DNA of 64,000 nt from Mucilaginibacter sp. SJ (GCF_028993635.1 NZ_CP118631.1:5952001-6016000), one strand, 5' to 3'; positions 19,225-28,396 are shown, counted from the stretch's first letter. Program-made: numbers and translations. Notes: generated by a model not told the origin, from the letters alone.

Positions 19225-20718
19225 ATGAAAAAGAATTTTAAAATTGCAACCATCATATCTGTGTTAACATTTTTATCAGTATCCTGTAAAAAGGATTTAT
19301 TGAATGTTACGCCTACAGACAGGCTTTCCACAGCAGTATTTTGGAAGTCAGCATCGGATGCTGACCTTGCCCTCTCGGGGCTTTATAATTACCTTTATGC
19401 CGGTGGCGGTAATTGGGGATGTTCTCAATATGAAATTTTTGGATGGGATAACTATACTGACGATTCCTACGGACAATATGACTACGGTGGTGGCCTTACC
19501 GCAACAAGTAGTGGTATAACACCGATGACCGGAGGGTATGTTTCCAGCTACTATAGCAATAATTATCAGGCAATAGCTGCCATTAATTCATTTCTCGCGA
19601 ATGTAGGCAAAGTACTTTCAGGAACTCAACTGGATCAATATAAAGGGGAGGCCTACTTTTTGCGGGCGTTCAATTACTTTTATTTGGCTCAGCTTTATGG
19701 TAATGTTCCCATTGTAACGGCAGATCCATTTACTGTTGATTATAAAAAAGGTCTGGCGAAATCCACGCGGGATGATGTACTTAAATTTGTGGAAACGGAT
19801 CTCGACGCTGCAATAGCTACATTACCGGACAATTCTTATACAGGTCATGCAGTAAAGGCGACTGCGCAGGGTTATAAAGTACGGGTATTACTGTTTGAAA
19901 AAAAATATGCTGAAGCGGCGCAGTTAGCAAATGCAATAATACAAGGCGGGAAGTTCTCATTGGCATCTAACTACGCCGGCAATTTTTATAAACCTGATCA
20001 GAATACAAGTCCGGAAATCATGTTTTCTGTGCGCTATCTTGCACCTAACATTCTTCATGCGGATGCAGCAGTCGCTGTGACTGTGCAACGCTGGAAAGGG
20101 TATCTTGGTACCCAGGATCTGATTAACGAATACGAAGCCGGCGACCCGAGAAAAACAATGACTTTTTATTTTTCTGGTGATACAAATGCGCAAGGCTGGC
20201 CTTTTACCGGTGACCTGGCGGTTGCTACACCTGGCAAAGATAGCTGGATAACCGGCTATTATGCTGTCAAAAAATGGCTGACGCCTGGACTAGTAAACCC
20301 CGATTATGGGACTATAGACGACAACGATTTCGTTTTGCTCCGATTTGCTGACATTAAATTAATGTACGCTGAAGCACAAAACGAAGCTACAGGACCGAAT
20401 GCCTCTGTTTATCAGCAAATCAATGAAGTACGTGCGCGGCCGGGAGTAAATATGGCAGCTTTGCCCGCTGGATTGACGCAGGCTCAAATGAGGGATAAAA
20501 TAAGACATGAGCGGCGCGTGGAATTCGCAATGGAAGGCATACGTTACTTCGATTTGAGGAGATGGGGGATCGCAACTCAGAAAATAAATGGCTTTGTGTC
20601 AAATCCATTAGTGCCAAACACCAAATTAAAGTATGAAGACAAATACGAATATTGGCCAATACCACAAACTGAGATTGACAGGAACCAGGGGGTGCTAACT
20701 CAAAATCCTGGTTATTGA
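19225..20718 (+). CDS. SusD/RagB-family surface glycan-binding lipoprotein
   Basis: A 497-residue SusD-type protein with a lipoprotein signal (LTFLSVSCKKDLLNVTPTDRLS, lipidated Cys about 21), the early SDADLALSGLYNYLY segment, TPR-like helices containing GEAYFLRAFNYFYLAQLYGNVPI, and the family C-terminus FDLRRWGIATQKI...YWPIPQTEIDRN ending in NPGY. It caps the SusC barrel and binds the substrate at the cell surface. The gene is complete: the canonical end is present and the stop codon abuts the group II intron that begins at the next base. Confidence 0.96.
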   Translation: MKKNFKIATIISVLTFLSVSCKKDLLNVTPTDRLSTAVFWKSASDADLALSGLYNYLYAGGGNWGCSQYEIFGWDNYTDDSYGQYDYGGGLTATSSGITPMTGGYVSSYYSNNYQAIAAINSFLANVGKVLSGTQLDQYKGEAYFLRAFNYFYLAQLYGNVPIVTADPFTVDYKKGLAKSTRDDVLKFVETDLDAAIATLPDNSYTGHAVKATAQGYKVRVLLFEKKYAEAAQLANAIIQGGKFSLASNYAGNFYKPDQNTSPEIMFSVRYLAPNILHADAAVAVTVQRWKGYLGTQDLINEYEAGDPRKTMTFYFSGDTNAQGWPFTGDLAVATPGKDSWITGYYAVKKWLTPGLVNPDYGTIDDNDFVLLRFADIKLMYAEAQNEATGPNASVYQQINEVRARPGVNMAALPAGLTQAQMRDKIRHERRVEFAMEGIRYFDLRRWGIATQKINGFVSNPLVPNTKLKYEDKYEYWPIPQTEIDRNQGVLTQNPGY

Positions 20719-21386
20719 GTGTCACGAATAATTTTCATGCAATGAAAATTAATGCTGTACAAAAGATGAGGGACGGCCCCTCGGAATCGGCTTACAGGAG
20801 CAGGTTCCAAACTACCGCTAAGCTGCTTTGGTAAAGAGCCTTGGTAGTGAGCATTAGCGGAAAAGGCATCATTAAAGGTGTCAGGTAAGTGTTAAGAAGG
20901 TGAACGCAAGTGAACCATTGAAGAGGCGTCGAAAGGATTAGACGATATCGAAACTGAGGTACAATAGCACCGAGGGACAAGCAAGGCGGGAACCTGTTTA
21001 CTGGCTTTGCGATATCCGGCGTATAAATGGCACGAGCTTAACACAGGCTTTTGTATGGAACGTGAGAACCTGTCGCCATCATGTTAAGGGAAAACCTCAA
21101 GCTGATGACACTGCAAGAGGGAAAGTACCGATGGGTGGCACAGGGGCGGAACATCCCGTAGTAGTGACGAAGTTCCTGTAATGGGAATGGAGCGAAGGAG
21201 ATGTATTAACAAGCTTTCTATATCCGCCGCAAAACTGAGCAATCAGGAGGTAGCAAAGGATGAAAGCAAAACACGCGGAGTCTAGGACCGACTCCGGTGT
21301 AATGGTTAATAAGAGCCGTGTAACGGGCGACTGTTAAGCACGGTTCTATGAGGGACTTGGGGTGAAACTCCCCGGGTCTACTCGAC
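20719..21386 (+). mobile_element. ORF-less group II intron
   Basis: About 668 bases begin with GTGTCACG directly after the susD TGA. They show many short paired segments typical of a group II intron, contain a canonical 34-nt domain V at 21313-21346, and end in a domain VI-like hairpin (TTGGGGTGAAACTCCCC) and the common 3' end CTACTCGAC. Domain IV, which normally carries the reverse transcriptase/maturase, is only a short linker; AAGGAG-ATG-TAT-TAA near 21196-21210 could be the ribosome site and start of a deleted maturase gene. With no protein of its own, mobility or efficient splicing would need a maturase from elsewhere. End points are approximate. Confidence 0.85.
21313..21346 (+). ncRNA. 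Group II intron domain V
   Basis: Exactly 34 nt. GAGCCGTG pairs with CACGGTTC as the basal helix, AACGG pairs with CTGTT as the distal helix, and GCGA is a GNRA tetraloop. The catalytic AGC triad is at positions 2-4. This is the most diagnostic element of a group II intron and it looks intact. Confidence 0.92.
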
Positions 21387-21467
21387 AAGCTAAATATAAT
21401 CGATGAGGCAGTAACAATAAAATCGAAAATGCCCCATTTTTATGATAGCTAATTCATTTATATTTTC

Positions 21468-21500
21468 AATCCGGGACATTTTTTAAAATGATCCCGGATT
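21468..21500 (+). terminator. Strong hairpin after the SusC/SusD-intron unit
   Basis: AATCCGGGACATTTT and its near-perfect complement AAAATGATCCCGGATT form a long stem with a very small loop. It sits about 80 bases after the intron, so the intron lies between the susD stop and the operon's original terminator. Confidence 0.65.
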
Positions 21501-21554
21501 GCTATATATAAGGATGAGTAAGCAGGCAATTGGTTCAAAATATTGATCCCAAAT

Positions 21555-21562
21555 TACATTTG
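21555..21562 (+). promoter_or_regulatory. Possible -7 box for the aldo/keto reductase gene
   Basis: TACATTTG is a full match to TAnnTTTG. A weak TTGG lies 21 bases upstream at 21530-21533. This would give a 5' leader of about 160 bases. Supported by the box only. Confidence 0.3.
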
Positions 21563-21727
21563 TTCATTAGGTAGCTCAAGACAAGTTGATGAAATGAAAT
21601 AGACGTAAAGTAAATTTCTCTTGCGTTCAGATTATATAATGGCAGCATGTCGGATTGAAACAGCTAAACGAGCTTTAATGATAAGCTAAGTCTTGCAGTA
21701 AATCACAACAATAAATTTATAAAATAA

Positions 21728-22783
21728 ATGTCTTCTCAAAAAACACCATCAACTGACCTTGAATTTCCTTCAATAATTTTTGGCACAAGCAGCTTGGGGA
21801 ATCTCTATACCGAATTGGACGATAAAATCAAGTTGGCAATAGTTAAAGAATGCATTAACCAAACCAGTGGTAAAGTGTATTTTGACTCAGCGGGTAAATA
21901 TGGCGCTGGTCTGGCCTTGGAGTCGTTGGGAGCTTCACTGGCATCGCTCAATACTAACCATAGTAAGATAGTTATCAGCAACAAACTTGGTTGGTTGCGA
22001 ACGAAATTGACGTCTGCAGAACCAACCTTTGAACCGGGTATCTGGAAAGGGCTTAAACATGACGCAATACAACACTTGGGTTATGAACAAATTATGGATT
22101 GCTTTCGTCAAGGCAATACCTTACTTAAGGGTTTCGTAGCTGACCTCGTCTCTGTGCACGATCCTGACGAATATTTGGAAATAGGAAGAAACAACGACGA
22201 AATTAATGGTCTTTATTATGAAGTCCTGGATTCATACAAAGCTCTATCTGAACTTAAACAAAGGGGTAAAGTGAAGGCTGTAGGTGTCGGAGCGAAAAAT
22301 TGGCGAGTGATTGAACGTATTCATAAGGACGTAAAATTGGATTGGGTAATGATCGCTAATAGCATGACAATCAAAAGTCATCCGATTGATCTATTAGATT
22401 TTATGAGGGAACTAGAGTCGGAGGGCGTGAAAATTGTCAATTCGGCGGTGTTTCATTCGGGTTTTTTGACCGGTGGTGATTATTATGATTATAAATTTGT
22501 GAGCCGTGAGGATCAGCAATATTCGGATTTATTTGAATGGAGGGACTTATTTTTTAGTTGCTGTCTCAAGTACGGCGTAAAACCTGCCCATGCCTGTGTA
22601 CAGTTCGCGTTGAAAGCACCCGGAGTTGTAAGTATTGCGTTAAATACCACTAATCCTGAGAGGGTTAAAGAAAATGTTAAGATGGTTCACGAGCCCGTTC
22701 CAGTTAAGCTTTGGGATGAATTGATGGAGAAAGGATTGATTAGCTCATATTTTTTTAAAAACCAAATTTTAAAAAAGGCATAA
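21728..22783 (+). CDS. Aldo/keto reductase (aldose dehydrogenase-like)
   Basis: A 351-residue cytoplasmic protein of the aldo/keto reductase fold. The start FPSIIFGTSSLGNLY is typical of the D-threo-aldose/L-fucose/L-galactose 1-dehydrogenase subgroup. The catalytic tetrad is visible: Asp53 and Tyr58 in YFDSAGKYGAG, Lys87 in SNKLGW and His144 in VSVHDPDEY; the C-terminal segment ALKAPGVVSIALNTTNPERVKENV fits the cofactor site. It would oxidise an aldose to its lactone. It follows the SusC/SusD-intron unit in the same direction and converges on the alcohol dehydrogenase and mutarotase genes, so L-fucose-like sugar oxidation is the best guess, not proven. Confidence 0.85.
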   Translation: MSSQKTPSTDLEFPSIIFGTSSLGNLYTELDDKIKLAIVKECINQTSGKVYFDSAGKYGAGLALESLGASLASLNTNHSKIVISNKLGWLRTKLTSAEPTFEPGIWKGLKHDAIQHLGYEQIMDCFRQGNTLLKGFVADLVSVHDPDEYLEIGRNNDEINGLYYEVLDSYKALSELKQRGKVKAVGVGAKNWRVIERIHKDVKLDWVMIANSMTIKSHPIDLLDFMRELESEGVKIVNSAVFHSGFLTGGDYYDYKFVSREDQQYSDLFEWRDLFFSCCLKYGVKPAHACVQFALKAPGVVSIALNTTNPERVKENVKMVHEPVPVKLWDELMEKGLISSYFFKNQILKKA

Positions 22784-22962
22784 ACTCAAAATTGTTTACT
22801 GATTGCTCAACTTCCTGCAAGGATCGACATAAAACTTTAACTCAAGTTGCATGGATGGCCGGTATAATCAGCCTGTCAGTCCTTTTTCCATACATGTGAC
22901 CAGTAAGGTGAAATTTCTTCTGGTTGCATTACAGTTCTCCTGGAATCTTTCGTATGGATCCC

Positions 22963-23979
22963 CTAATCAACTTCTATTATTGCTTTTATTACGCCATTGG
23001 CAGGATCAAGCCAGTTCTCAAATTCATCTTTAACGCGGCTAAGTGGGATGCGGTGCGTTATATAGTTGGCCGGTTTCACCAACCCTTTTTTCATTGATGT
23101 AATCACATGCTCAAAATCCTCCCGGTTAGCATTTCTGCTGCTCATTAATTTCGCCTCTCGTCTGTGAAATTCCGGGTGACTTAAACTGATTTCTCCCTTT
23201 TGCAAGCCCACTAATACATATCTGGCCCCGTGTGCCATGTATTGGAATCCTTCGTTAATCGCTTTCAGGCTGCCGGTGGCATCTATCACCACTGAAGGCA
23301 TATCTTTTTTGGTGATCACGGACAACCGCTCCAAAACATTTTCAGTGCTTACGTTGATGATATGATCTACCTTAAGCCTGTCCCTGCAAAATTCAAGCCG
23401 CCCGGCATTTAAGTCCATCGCGATGATTTTTCCACCGGCAATACGGGCAAACTCCATGATGCCGAGGCCTATCGGGCCGGCGCCAATGACCAGTATAAAT
23501 TCACCCGGTGTTACATCTGCCAGCCTGATACTGTGAGCACCTATCGCCAGGGGTTCTACCAACGCCAGCTCGTCATAGCTTAAACCTGCACCATGTACAA
23601 GTGAATAGGCCGGAACATTCAGGTATTCGGTCATTCCGCCATCTATATGTACGCCGCAAACATCAATTTTAACACAGCAGTTCGGCTTTCCCGATCTGCA
23701 GGCTATACAAAAACCGCAGTTGAAGTAGGGGATAAACGTTACAACGTCTCCCTTATGAAAACCTTTTGCACCGCCGGTTTCAACCAAATCCCCTGAAAGT
23801 TCATGGCCAAGAATACGGGGATAATTAAAATAAGGCTGCGTTCCCTCAAAAGCATGAAGATCTGTTCCGCAAACACCTATTCTCCTGATTTTGATCTGGG
23901 CATAGCCCTCCTTTATTTCTGGTCTTTCTTCTTCTTTGAAAACCAGTTTGCCTGGTTCTTCACAAACTATAGCTTGCAT
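22963..23979 (-). CDS. Zinc-dependent medium-chain alcohol dehydrogenase (sugar/sugar-acid type)
   Basis: 338 residues from the ATG at 23979. The frame stays open to 24084 but that extension lies wholly across the end of the mutarotase gene in another frame, so the internal start MQAIVCEEPGK is chosen; it lies 11 bases after the mutarotase stop. Catalytic zinc ligands are Cys37 (GVCGTDLH) and His59/Glu60 (LGHE), structural zinc cysteines are C88, C91, C94 and C102, and the Rossmann motif is VIGAGPIGLG. The family includes threonine, sorbitol, galactitol and L-galactonate/keto-deoxy-fuconate dehydrogenases. With the mutarotase and the aldo/keto reductase it suggests a deoxysugar oxidation step. 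Confidence 0.88.
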   Translation of the reverse strand: MQAIVCEEPGKLVFKEEERPEIKEGYAQIKIRRIGVCGTDLHAFEGTQPYFNYPRILGHELSGDLVETGGAKGFHKGDVVTFIPYFNCGFCIACRSGKPNCCVKIDVCGVHIDGGMTEYLNVPAYSLVHGAGLSYDELALVEPLAIGAHSIRLADVTPGEFILVIGAGPIGLGIMEFARIAGGKIIAMDLNAGRLEFCRDRLKVDHIINVSTENVLERLSVITKKDMPSVVIDATGSLKAINEGFQYMAHGARYVLVGLQKGEISLSHPEFHRREAKLMSSRNANREDFEHVITSMKKGLVKPANYITHRIPLSRVKDEFENWLDPANGVIKAIIEVD

Positions 23980-23990
23980 CGGATCTTTTA

Positions 23991-24326
23991 CTAAAGCTGA
24001 AAAATTTGTTCCATAACCACCCATTTTTCCCCTTCTTTCGCCCAGGGTAGGGGTTGCTGAAATTTCCACATCAACTGTTCCCACTCCTGTACCTTAACAT
24101 TGTCAGCATCCATCTCTGCCTTTTTAGCTGGTTGGTACTTTTCTCCTGTTTCCATGATCATAAATAAACGGTTCCCGGTCCGGTAAATCTGCATATCCAG
24201 GATCTCCGCATCCAGGATGCTTTTTCGTATTTCAGGCCAGCTGTTTTCTGCCTTATGCCAATGCTCATATTCTGCTATCAGTTGAGGGTCGTCCTTTAAG
24301 TCAAGAGCTAAACAGTATCTTTTCAT
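23991..24326 (-). CDS. L-rhamnose/L-fucose mutarotase-type protein
   Basis: A 111-residue protein of the RhaM (DUF718) family. The opening MKRYCLALDLKDDPQLIAEYEHWHK and the internal EIRKSILDAEILDMQIYRTGNRLFMIMET are typical, with WHKAENSWPEI and VQEWEQLMWKFQQPLP near the active site. Such enzymes interconvert alpha and beta anomers of 6-deoxyhexoses after uptake. It is the first gene of a two-gene minus-strand operon with the zinc dehydrogenase, which strengthens a fucose or rhamnose assignment for this locus. Confidence 0.9.
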   Translation of the reverse strand: MKRYCLALDLKDDPQLIAEYEHWHKAENSWPEIRKSILDAEILDMQIYRTGNRLFMIMETGEKYQPAKKAEMDADNVKVQEWEQLMWKFQQPLPWAKEGEKWVVMEQIFQL

Positions 24327-25066
24327 TTTTGTAAATAATTTTTATAAATAAGGGTTGATATAATTCTTCAATAGGCCGTATTCTTCATTTCTTTCTTAAT
24401 TGGAATTTTGAAGCGGCTGCCGACATTGGTGGTATTTAAGACGATCCTTTAATGGCCGCCGGTTAACAAGTCTTAAAACACTTTTAACTTATTATGTTTT
24501 TAAGCGATGTGACATCTCTTAATTCTTTGTTGTTAAGGTTTTCAGAATTCATTCTCAAATGGAATAATTAATTGGTAATCTAAATAAGCCAATATCTGAG
24601 GGTATATATTTCGGCTGACTAACAAATAATTAAGGTATATTAACAAGAATTGAAATAATTGACAGTGCAGCTTGTAAATTGAATTGATTTTTATTGCGTG
24701 AAAATCAGCGGCTGACCTTGTCAAGTTTTATGTGAGACGCGATTTAATCAGCCGGTTTCACCGGCTCTCTTTAGATTGGTGGCAGCATGTTCCCAATATT
24801 TTCCTGTTTTGTTGCGGCTATCAACTGATGTTGCCCCTGGCTGATGACGAAATATTGGAATGAAGATGTATGAATCAGTTTTCAGAACAGCCATTCTGAT
24901 TCCTATGCTCGAGGTACTGTAACCGGACCATAGTTGAAGATTTGGAGTTTATAGCTAAGTACTTAAAAGTTGTTTTAGGAATTATAATAAGCCCAAGCCC
25001 CAAAATCCGGTCTGTGGTCAAAGCTATGGAAACTCCCGGAGAAAGGGTTTGGACTCAATAAAAATG
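24327..25066. other. Intergenic gap, no gene recognised
   Basis: 740 bases of AT-rich sequence without a credible ORF. A small hairpin, AGCCGG-TTTCA-CCGGCT, lies near 24751-24767. The part next to 24327 must hold the promoter of the mutarotase operon, but no clear box was seen. Confidence 0.4.
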
Positions 25067-25086
25067 CCTGAAGCTTTGACTTCAGG
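25067..25086 (-). terminator. Intrinsic terminator of the GNAT-like gene
   Basis: On the minus strand CCTGAAG-TCAAAG-CTTCAGG is followed by CATTTTTATT. The 7-bp stem overlaps the stop codon of the gene. Confidence 0.7.
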
Positions 25087-26200
25087 TAATCGTCAATTCA
25101 TATATGCGATACTTTTTATATGGCTCGCCCTTAATAGCAACAATCGCGCTGTTGATCAGATGATTATTTTCCAATGTCCAAGAGGCTTCTGCATATTTCA
25201 GGTTCTTCCTCCGGTACTCTTTGATGATAGTTCCATATAAACAAGCCTCAATCCCCATTTTTCTATAACTGTCAACAACACCAAGTAAAATGATGCGGAT
25301 ACCCGTAATCTTCTTTTTGTTCAAGAGGATCTTAATTAAACCATTCGGAAACAATCTACCCCGTTTCACTTTTTTAAGCACCTGATTAAAATCCGGTACA
25401 GCCAATGCAAAACCTACAATCTGACCATCCTGTTCTGCAAGCTGACAAAAATCCGGATCAAGAATCATTTTCATTTCCTTACCTATGTGATCAAATTCGT
25501 GATCCGTCATGGGTACAAAGCCCGTATTTTTATCCCATGCCTTATTGTACACTTCTCTTATACTGACTGCTTCCCGCTTAAAGTTTTTCATGTCAATCTT
25601 ACGCAGGACTATCCGGTTACGTTTGAGGCGTTCCAGAATCGGATCAAGCAATCTTACCGACTTATCGTCATAATCATCCTCGCCAAAACGAAAAGCCAGT
25701 AGATCTATTTTCTTGGTAAAACCGATATTTTCAATCAACCTCTGGTAATAGGCGGGATTGTAAGGCATCATGACCACCGGTGAGAATTCAAAGCCCTCTA
25801 TCAGTAACCCACATGTCTCATTAAAGGAAAAGTTAGCTGGTCCGATGATATGCTTAACATTTCTGTGTTCCAACCATTCTGTGACTGCACCAAAAAGAAG
25901 ATTCGCAACAATTTGATCGTCAATACAATCAAAGAAACCGAAAAAACCATCGGCTGCATGATTATATTCATTATGCCTGTTATTGAGAATAGCAGCGATA
26001 CGCCCAACGACTTTATCCCCATCATAGGCCAGAAAGTACTGTACAGATGAGTGTTCATGGAAAGGATGCTTGGTGAACAACTCCTTCTGGGCGATAAAAA
26101 GTTCCGGCACATAGTTAGAATCATCTTTATACAGATCATATGGAAAATCAATAAAGGCAGTCAGTCCGTCTTTCGGGGTTATGGATTTTATCTGAATCAT
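25082..26200 (-). CDS. GNAT-like N-acetyltransferase-fold protein (YghO type)
   Basis: A 372-residue soluble protein that resembles the YghO/GNAT-related family of uncharacterised proteins. Visible signatures are PFYDLYKDD-like start (FPYDLYKDDSNYVPEL), VVGRIAAILNNRHNEY, GFFDCIDD, GPANFSFNETCGLLIEGF and a C-terminal half with VGFALAVPDFNQVL and SYRKMGIEACLYGTI, which looks like an acetyl-CoA binding loop. No signal peptide or membrane segment. It is flanked by terminators on both sides, so it is probably a single-gene unit. The substrate is unknown. Confidence 0.75.
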   Translation of the reverse strand: MIQIKSITPKDGLTAFIDFPYDLYKDDSNYVPELFIAQKELFTKHPFHEHSSVQYFLAYDGDKVVGRIAAILNNRHNEYNHAADGFFGFFDCIDDQIVANLLFGAVTEWLEHRNVKHIIGPANFSFNETCGLLIEGFEFSPVVMMPYNPAYYQRLIENIGFTKKIDLLAFRFGEDDYDDKSVRLLDPILERLKRNRIVLRKIDMKNFKREAVSIREVYNKAWDKNTGFVPMTDHEFDHIGKEMKMILDPDFCQLAEQDGQIVGFALAVPDFNQVLKKVKRGRLFPNGLIKILLNKKKITGIRIILLGVVDSYRKMGIEACLYGTIIKEYRRKNLKYAEASWTLENNHLINSAIVAIKGEPYKKYRIYELTIT

Positions 26201-26218
26201 TTTCGTATTAAAATATTA

Positions 26219-26245
26219 CCACTCCCTTAAGAATCGAAGGAGTGG
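26219..26245 (-). terminator. Terminator after the small membrane protein gene
   Basis: On the minus strand CCACTCC and GGAGTGG pair across a 13-base loop and are followed by an AT-rich TAATATTTT tract. Confidence 0.55.
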
Positions 26246-26254
26246 GGACTTAAT

Positions 26255-26431
26255 TCAATTATCTATGCTTGGGGATAAACGGGGCTTTAAATTACCTGGC
26301 ATTACTTTCATTCCATGTTGGAAAGGAGCTTGCTTATGCCATAAAACGCGCATCAGGGCAACAGCTACCAAGGCGGAAATGCCCATTAGTAGCGCTTTTT
26401 TATAGTATTTACTTGCAGACTGCTGGTACAT
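26255..26431 (-). CDS. Small single-pass membrane protein under a shared LytTR-type promoter
   Basis: 58 residues from the ATG at 26431; the longer open frame to 26536 runs through the repeated promoter and is not coding. Residues about 12-27 (ALLMGISALVAVALMRVL) form one membrane helix, followed by a basic, proline-containing tail. It has no recognised family. Its start lies within a repeat also found at the start of the RND adaptor gene, so it likely belongs to the same regulon. A small inner-membrane accessory peptide is possible but unproven. Confidence 0.5.
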   Translation of the reverse strand: MYQQSASKYYKKALLMGISALVAVALMRVLWHKQAPFQHGMKVMPGNLKPRLSPSIDN

Positions 26432-26497
26432 TTTGCATTTGTTTGATGCAAAAATGTAGTTGATAACCGATTTTTTTCTTTTTAACTGACTGAAGTG
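26429..26497 (-). promoter_or_regulatory. Shared regulon promoter, copy R1
   Basis: The core at 26429-26458 is, on the minus strand, TACATTTTTGCATCAAACA then AATGCAAAATG. Upstream (26481-26497) lies CACTTCAGTCAGTTAAA, close to the LytTR-box consensus. Copies lie at 35233 and 49617. Confidence 0.55.
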
Positions 26498-26569
26498 CCG
26501 AAATCGGGTACTGAATCTACGCAAGCCCCAACTCAACTACGAAGCCACCTGTTTTATTTTAAGTTATAC

Positions 26570-27337
26570 TTATAAATCTGATTGATCTAGCCATTTTTTT
26601 AACTGGCTTGATTTTTCACGGCTCATCAACACGGCTTCGTCTGAGGCAGGGATAAGCTCAATTTTTAACTGGCCGTTAAAGGATTGATGAATCTTATAGA
26701 TAGATTTCAGTGAGGCGATGAACTGGCGGCTTATCCTAAAAAACACATCGGGGTCAAGGTCTCTTTCCAGGATTTCCAAAGTTTGATCGATCATATACCG
26801 TTGTGAATCATGAGTGATCAGGAACGTTGCTTTATTTTCCGAAGTGAAATAAGCGACATCGTTTGCCATCACTAATAGGAATTTGTCTCTGTAAGCGATT
26901 AAAAACCGGGAACGATATATCGGCTGCTTGGTCTGCATGCTTTTGACAAGACTCAGTATGCTTTCGTTGCTACCTAGTCCGGCAATGGCCTTCGCTTTAG
27001 ATAAACTTTTTTCCAATTTATCGGCTTCCAAAGGTTTTAGCAAATAATCTATGCCGTTTACTTCAAAGGCCCTGAGCGCATACTCGTCATAAGCTGTAAT
27101 GAAGATCACCGGTGCTGTGATCTTCACATGGTTAAAGATTTCAAAACTTAAACCGTCAGTAAGCCTGATATCCATAAAAATAATATCGGGTTGTTCATGT
27201 TTTTTCAGCCATTGAATACTATCCTGCACAGTTTGCAGTGTCGCGGCTATTGTAATGTTCTTGTCTGAAAGACGAAGCATTTTTTCGAGCCTGAGTATAT
27301 TAGGAAGCTCATCTTCAATGATTAAAACATTGGGCAT
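26570..27337 (-). CDS. LytTR-family response regulator
   Basis: 255 residues. The receiver domain has the acidic pair in LIIEDELPN (Glu8/Asp9), phospho-Asp56 in IIFMDIRLTDG, the Thr of FITAYDEYALRAFEV and the Lys of YLLKPLE. A C-terminal LytTR DNA-binding domain fills about 140-250 (FLIAYRDKFLLV, FFRISRQFIASLKSI). The kinase gene precedes it with a three-base gap. Candidate LytTR boxes precede the RND operon and the small membrane-protein gene, so it probably controls this cluster and its own expression. Confidence 0.94.
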   Translation of the reverse strand: MPNVLIIEDELPNILRLEKMLRLSDKNITIAATLQTVQDSIQWLKKHEQPDIIFMDIRLTDGLSFEIFNHVKITAPVIFITAYDEYALRAFEVNGIDYLLKPLEADKLEKSLSKAKAIAGLGSNESILSLVKSMQTKQPIYRSRFLIAYRDKFLLVMANDVAYFTSENKATFLITHDSQRYMIDQTLEILERDLDPDVFFRISRQFIASLKSIYKIHQSFNGQLKIELIPASDEAVLMSREKSSQLKKWLDQSDL

Positions 27338-27340
27338 AAT

Positions 27341-28396
27341 TTATAATTTTGAATGATGTGGATCAATTAGCGGTATTTCCACCCTGAAAAAAAGATTTTC
27401 ATCGGTGATTAAAGGTATCTGGTCACTCAACAGGCGATATCTCTCCATGATATTCTTTAGTCCCACGTTTGTACTCGGTTCGGGATTTGTTTTAGGAATT
27501 TTATTGTTCTCTACAACCATGAACTGGCTATCCCGAAAGTAAATATGAATATTTAATGGTGACTCCGTACTGAACAAATTATGTTTGATAGCATTTTCAA
27601 TCAGCAGCTGCAAGGTCAATGGAGGAACGCTGGACAAGGCAGCGCTCCCGATTTCATCGATCCTGACATTAATTCCGTTTCCATACCTTATTTGATATAA
27701 AAACAGGTAAGACTTTATAAATTCAAGCTCCTCGGCTAATGGGATCACATTCAGCGTTCTGTTCATCAACATGTACCTGTAAATTGAAGACAATTTGGCA
27801 ACATAGGAAATTGCAGTGGACGGTTGATCTTCGATCAAAGCTGTTACGACACTCAGGTTATTGAACAGGAAATGCGGATCAAGTTGCAATTTCAATGCAT
27901 CCAATTGCGCCTGAGTTGTCAGATGTTCCATTTCCAACGTCTTTAGCTTGACGTCATGCCATTTGTGAAAAAAATACTCTGCCGCAAAAACCGCAGTGAT
28001 CAACAAAGAGAAAATTACACTTATAATAACCGTTTGCCGGAGCATTAGCTCGTCATAACCAAAATAATGAGGAAACTTAATTTTAAAGAACAAAATAATC
28101 CCTATGGAAACGATGCCAATGTGTAAAATAAACTGAAGCACAAACCTGCTTTTGATTCGTCTATCCCAGGAATACCATTTATTAAGCCATGCGGTCAGCT
28201 GGATACCTGTTTCAAATAAAACGGTGGCATAAACTATACTAAATGAGAATTCGAGGATAAAGTCACTAAATTCATAGTATCGCCAGCTGTTAAAGGTCCG
28301 GTCTGTAGGATTGATCAGTATCATGATCAGGTATAAAACCAGACCGAATCCCGGATAACCATATAATCTGTAAGATTTATAGCTGTGTTTACGCAT
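27341..28396 (-). CDS. LytS-type membrane histidine kinase
   Basis: 351 residues. Four membrane helices occupy about 14-140 (LVLYLIMILINP, LEFSFSIVYATVLF, FILHIGIVSIGIILFF, VIISVIFSLLITAVFAAEYFF), then the His_kinase domain with phospho-His175 in QLDPHFLFNNLSVV, and an ATPase N box PPLTLQLLIENAIKHN. The last part has NVGLKNIMERYRLL, the family G box. It forms a pair with the LytTR regulator downstream. There is no extracytoplasmic sensor domain, so it probably reads membrane state or a membrane partner. Confidence 0.94.
   Translation of the reverse strand: MRKHSYKSYRLYGYPGFGLVLYLIMILINPTDRTFNSWRYYEFSDFILEFSFSIVYATVLFETGIQLTAWLNKWYSWDRRIKSRFVLQFILHIGIVSIGIILFFKIKFPHYFGYDELMLRQTVIISVIFSLLITAVFAAEYFFHKWHDVKLKTLEMEHLTTQAQLDALKLQLDPHFLFNNLSVVTALIEDQPSTAISYVAKLSSIYRYMLMNRTLNVIPLAEELEFIKSYLFLYQIRYGNGINVRIDEIGSAALSSVPPLTLQLLIENAIKHNLFSTESPLNIHIYFRDSQFMVVENNKIPKTNPEPSTNVGLKNIMERYRLLSDQIPLITDENLFFRVEIPLIDPHHSKL

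Noticed and set aside
23980..24084. 35-codon N-terminal extension of the zinc dehydrogenase frame
   Set aside because: It lies across the end of the mutarotase gene in another frame; the ATG at 23979 gives the normal family start and an 11-base gap.
26432..26536. Upstream in-frame extension of the 58-residue protein
   Set aside because: The same residues (YIFASN) appear in front of the RND adaptor because both frames run through the repeated promoter; this is DNA repeat, not protein homology.
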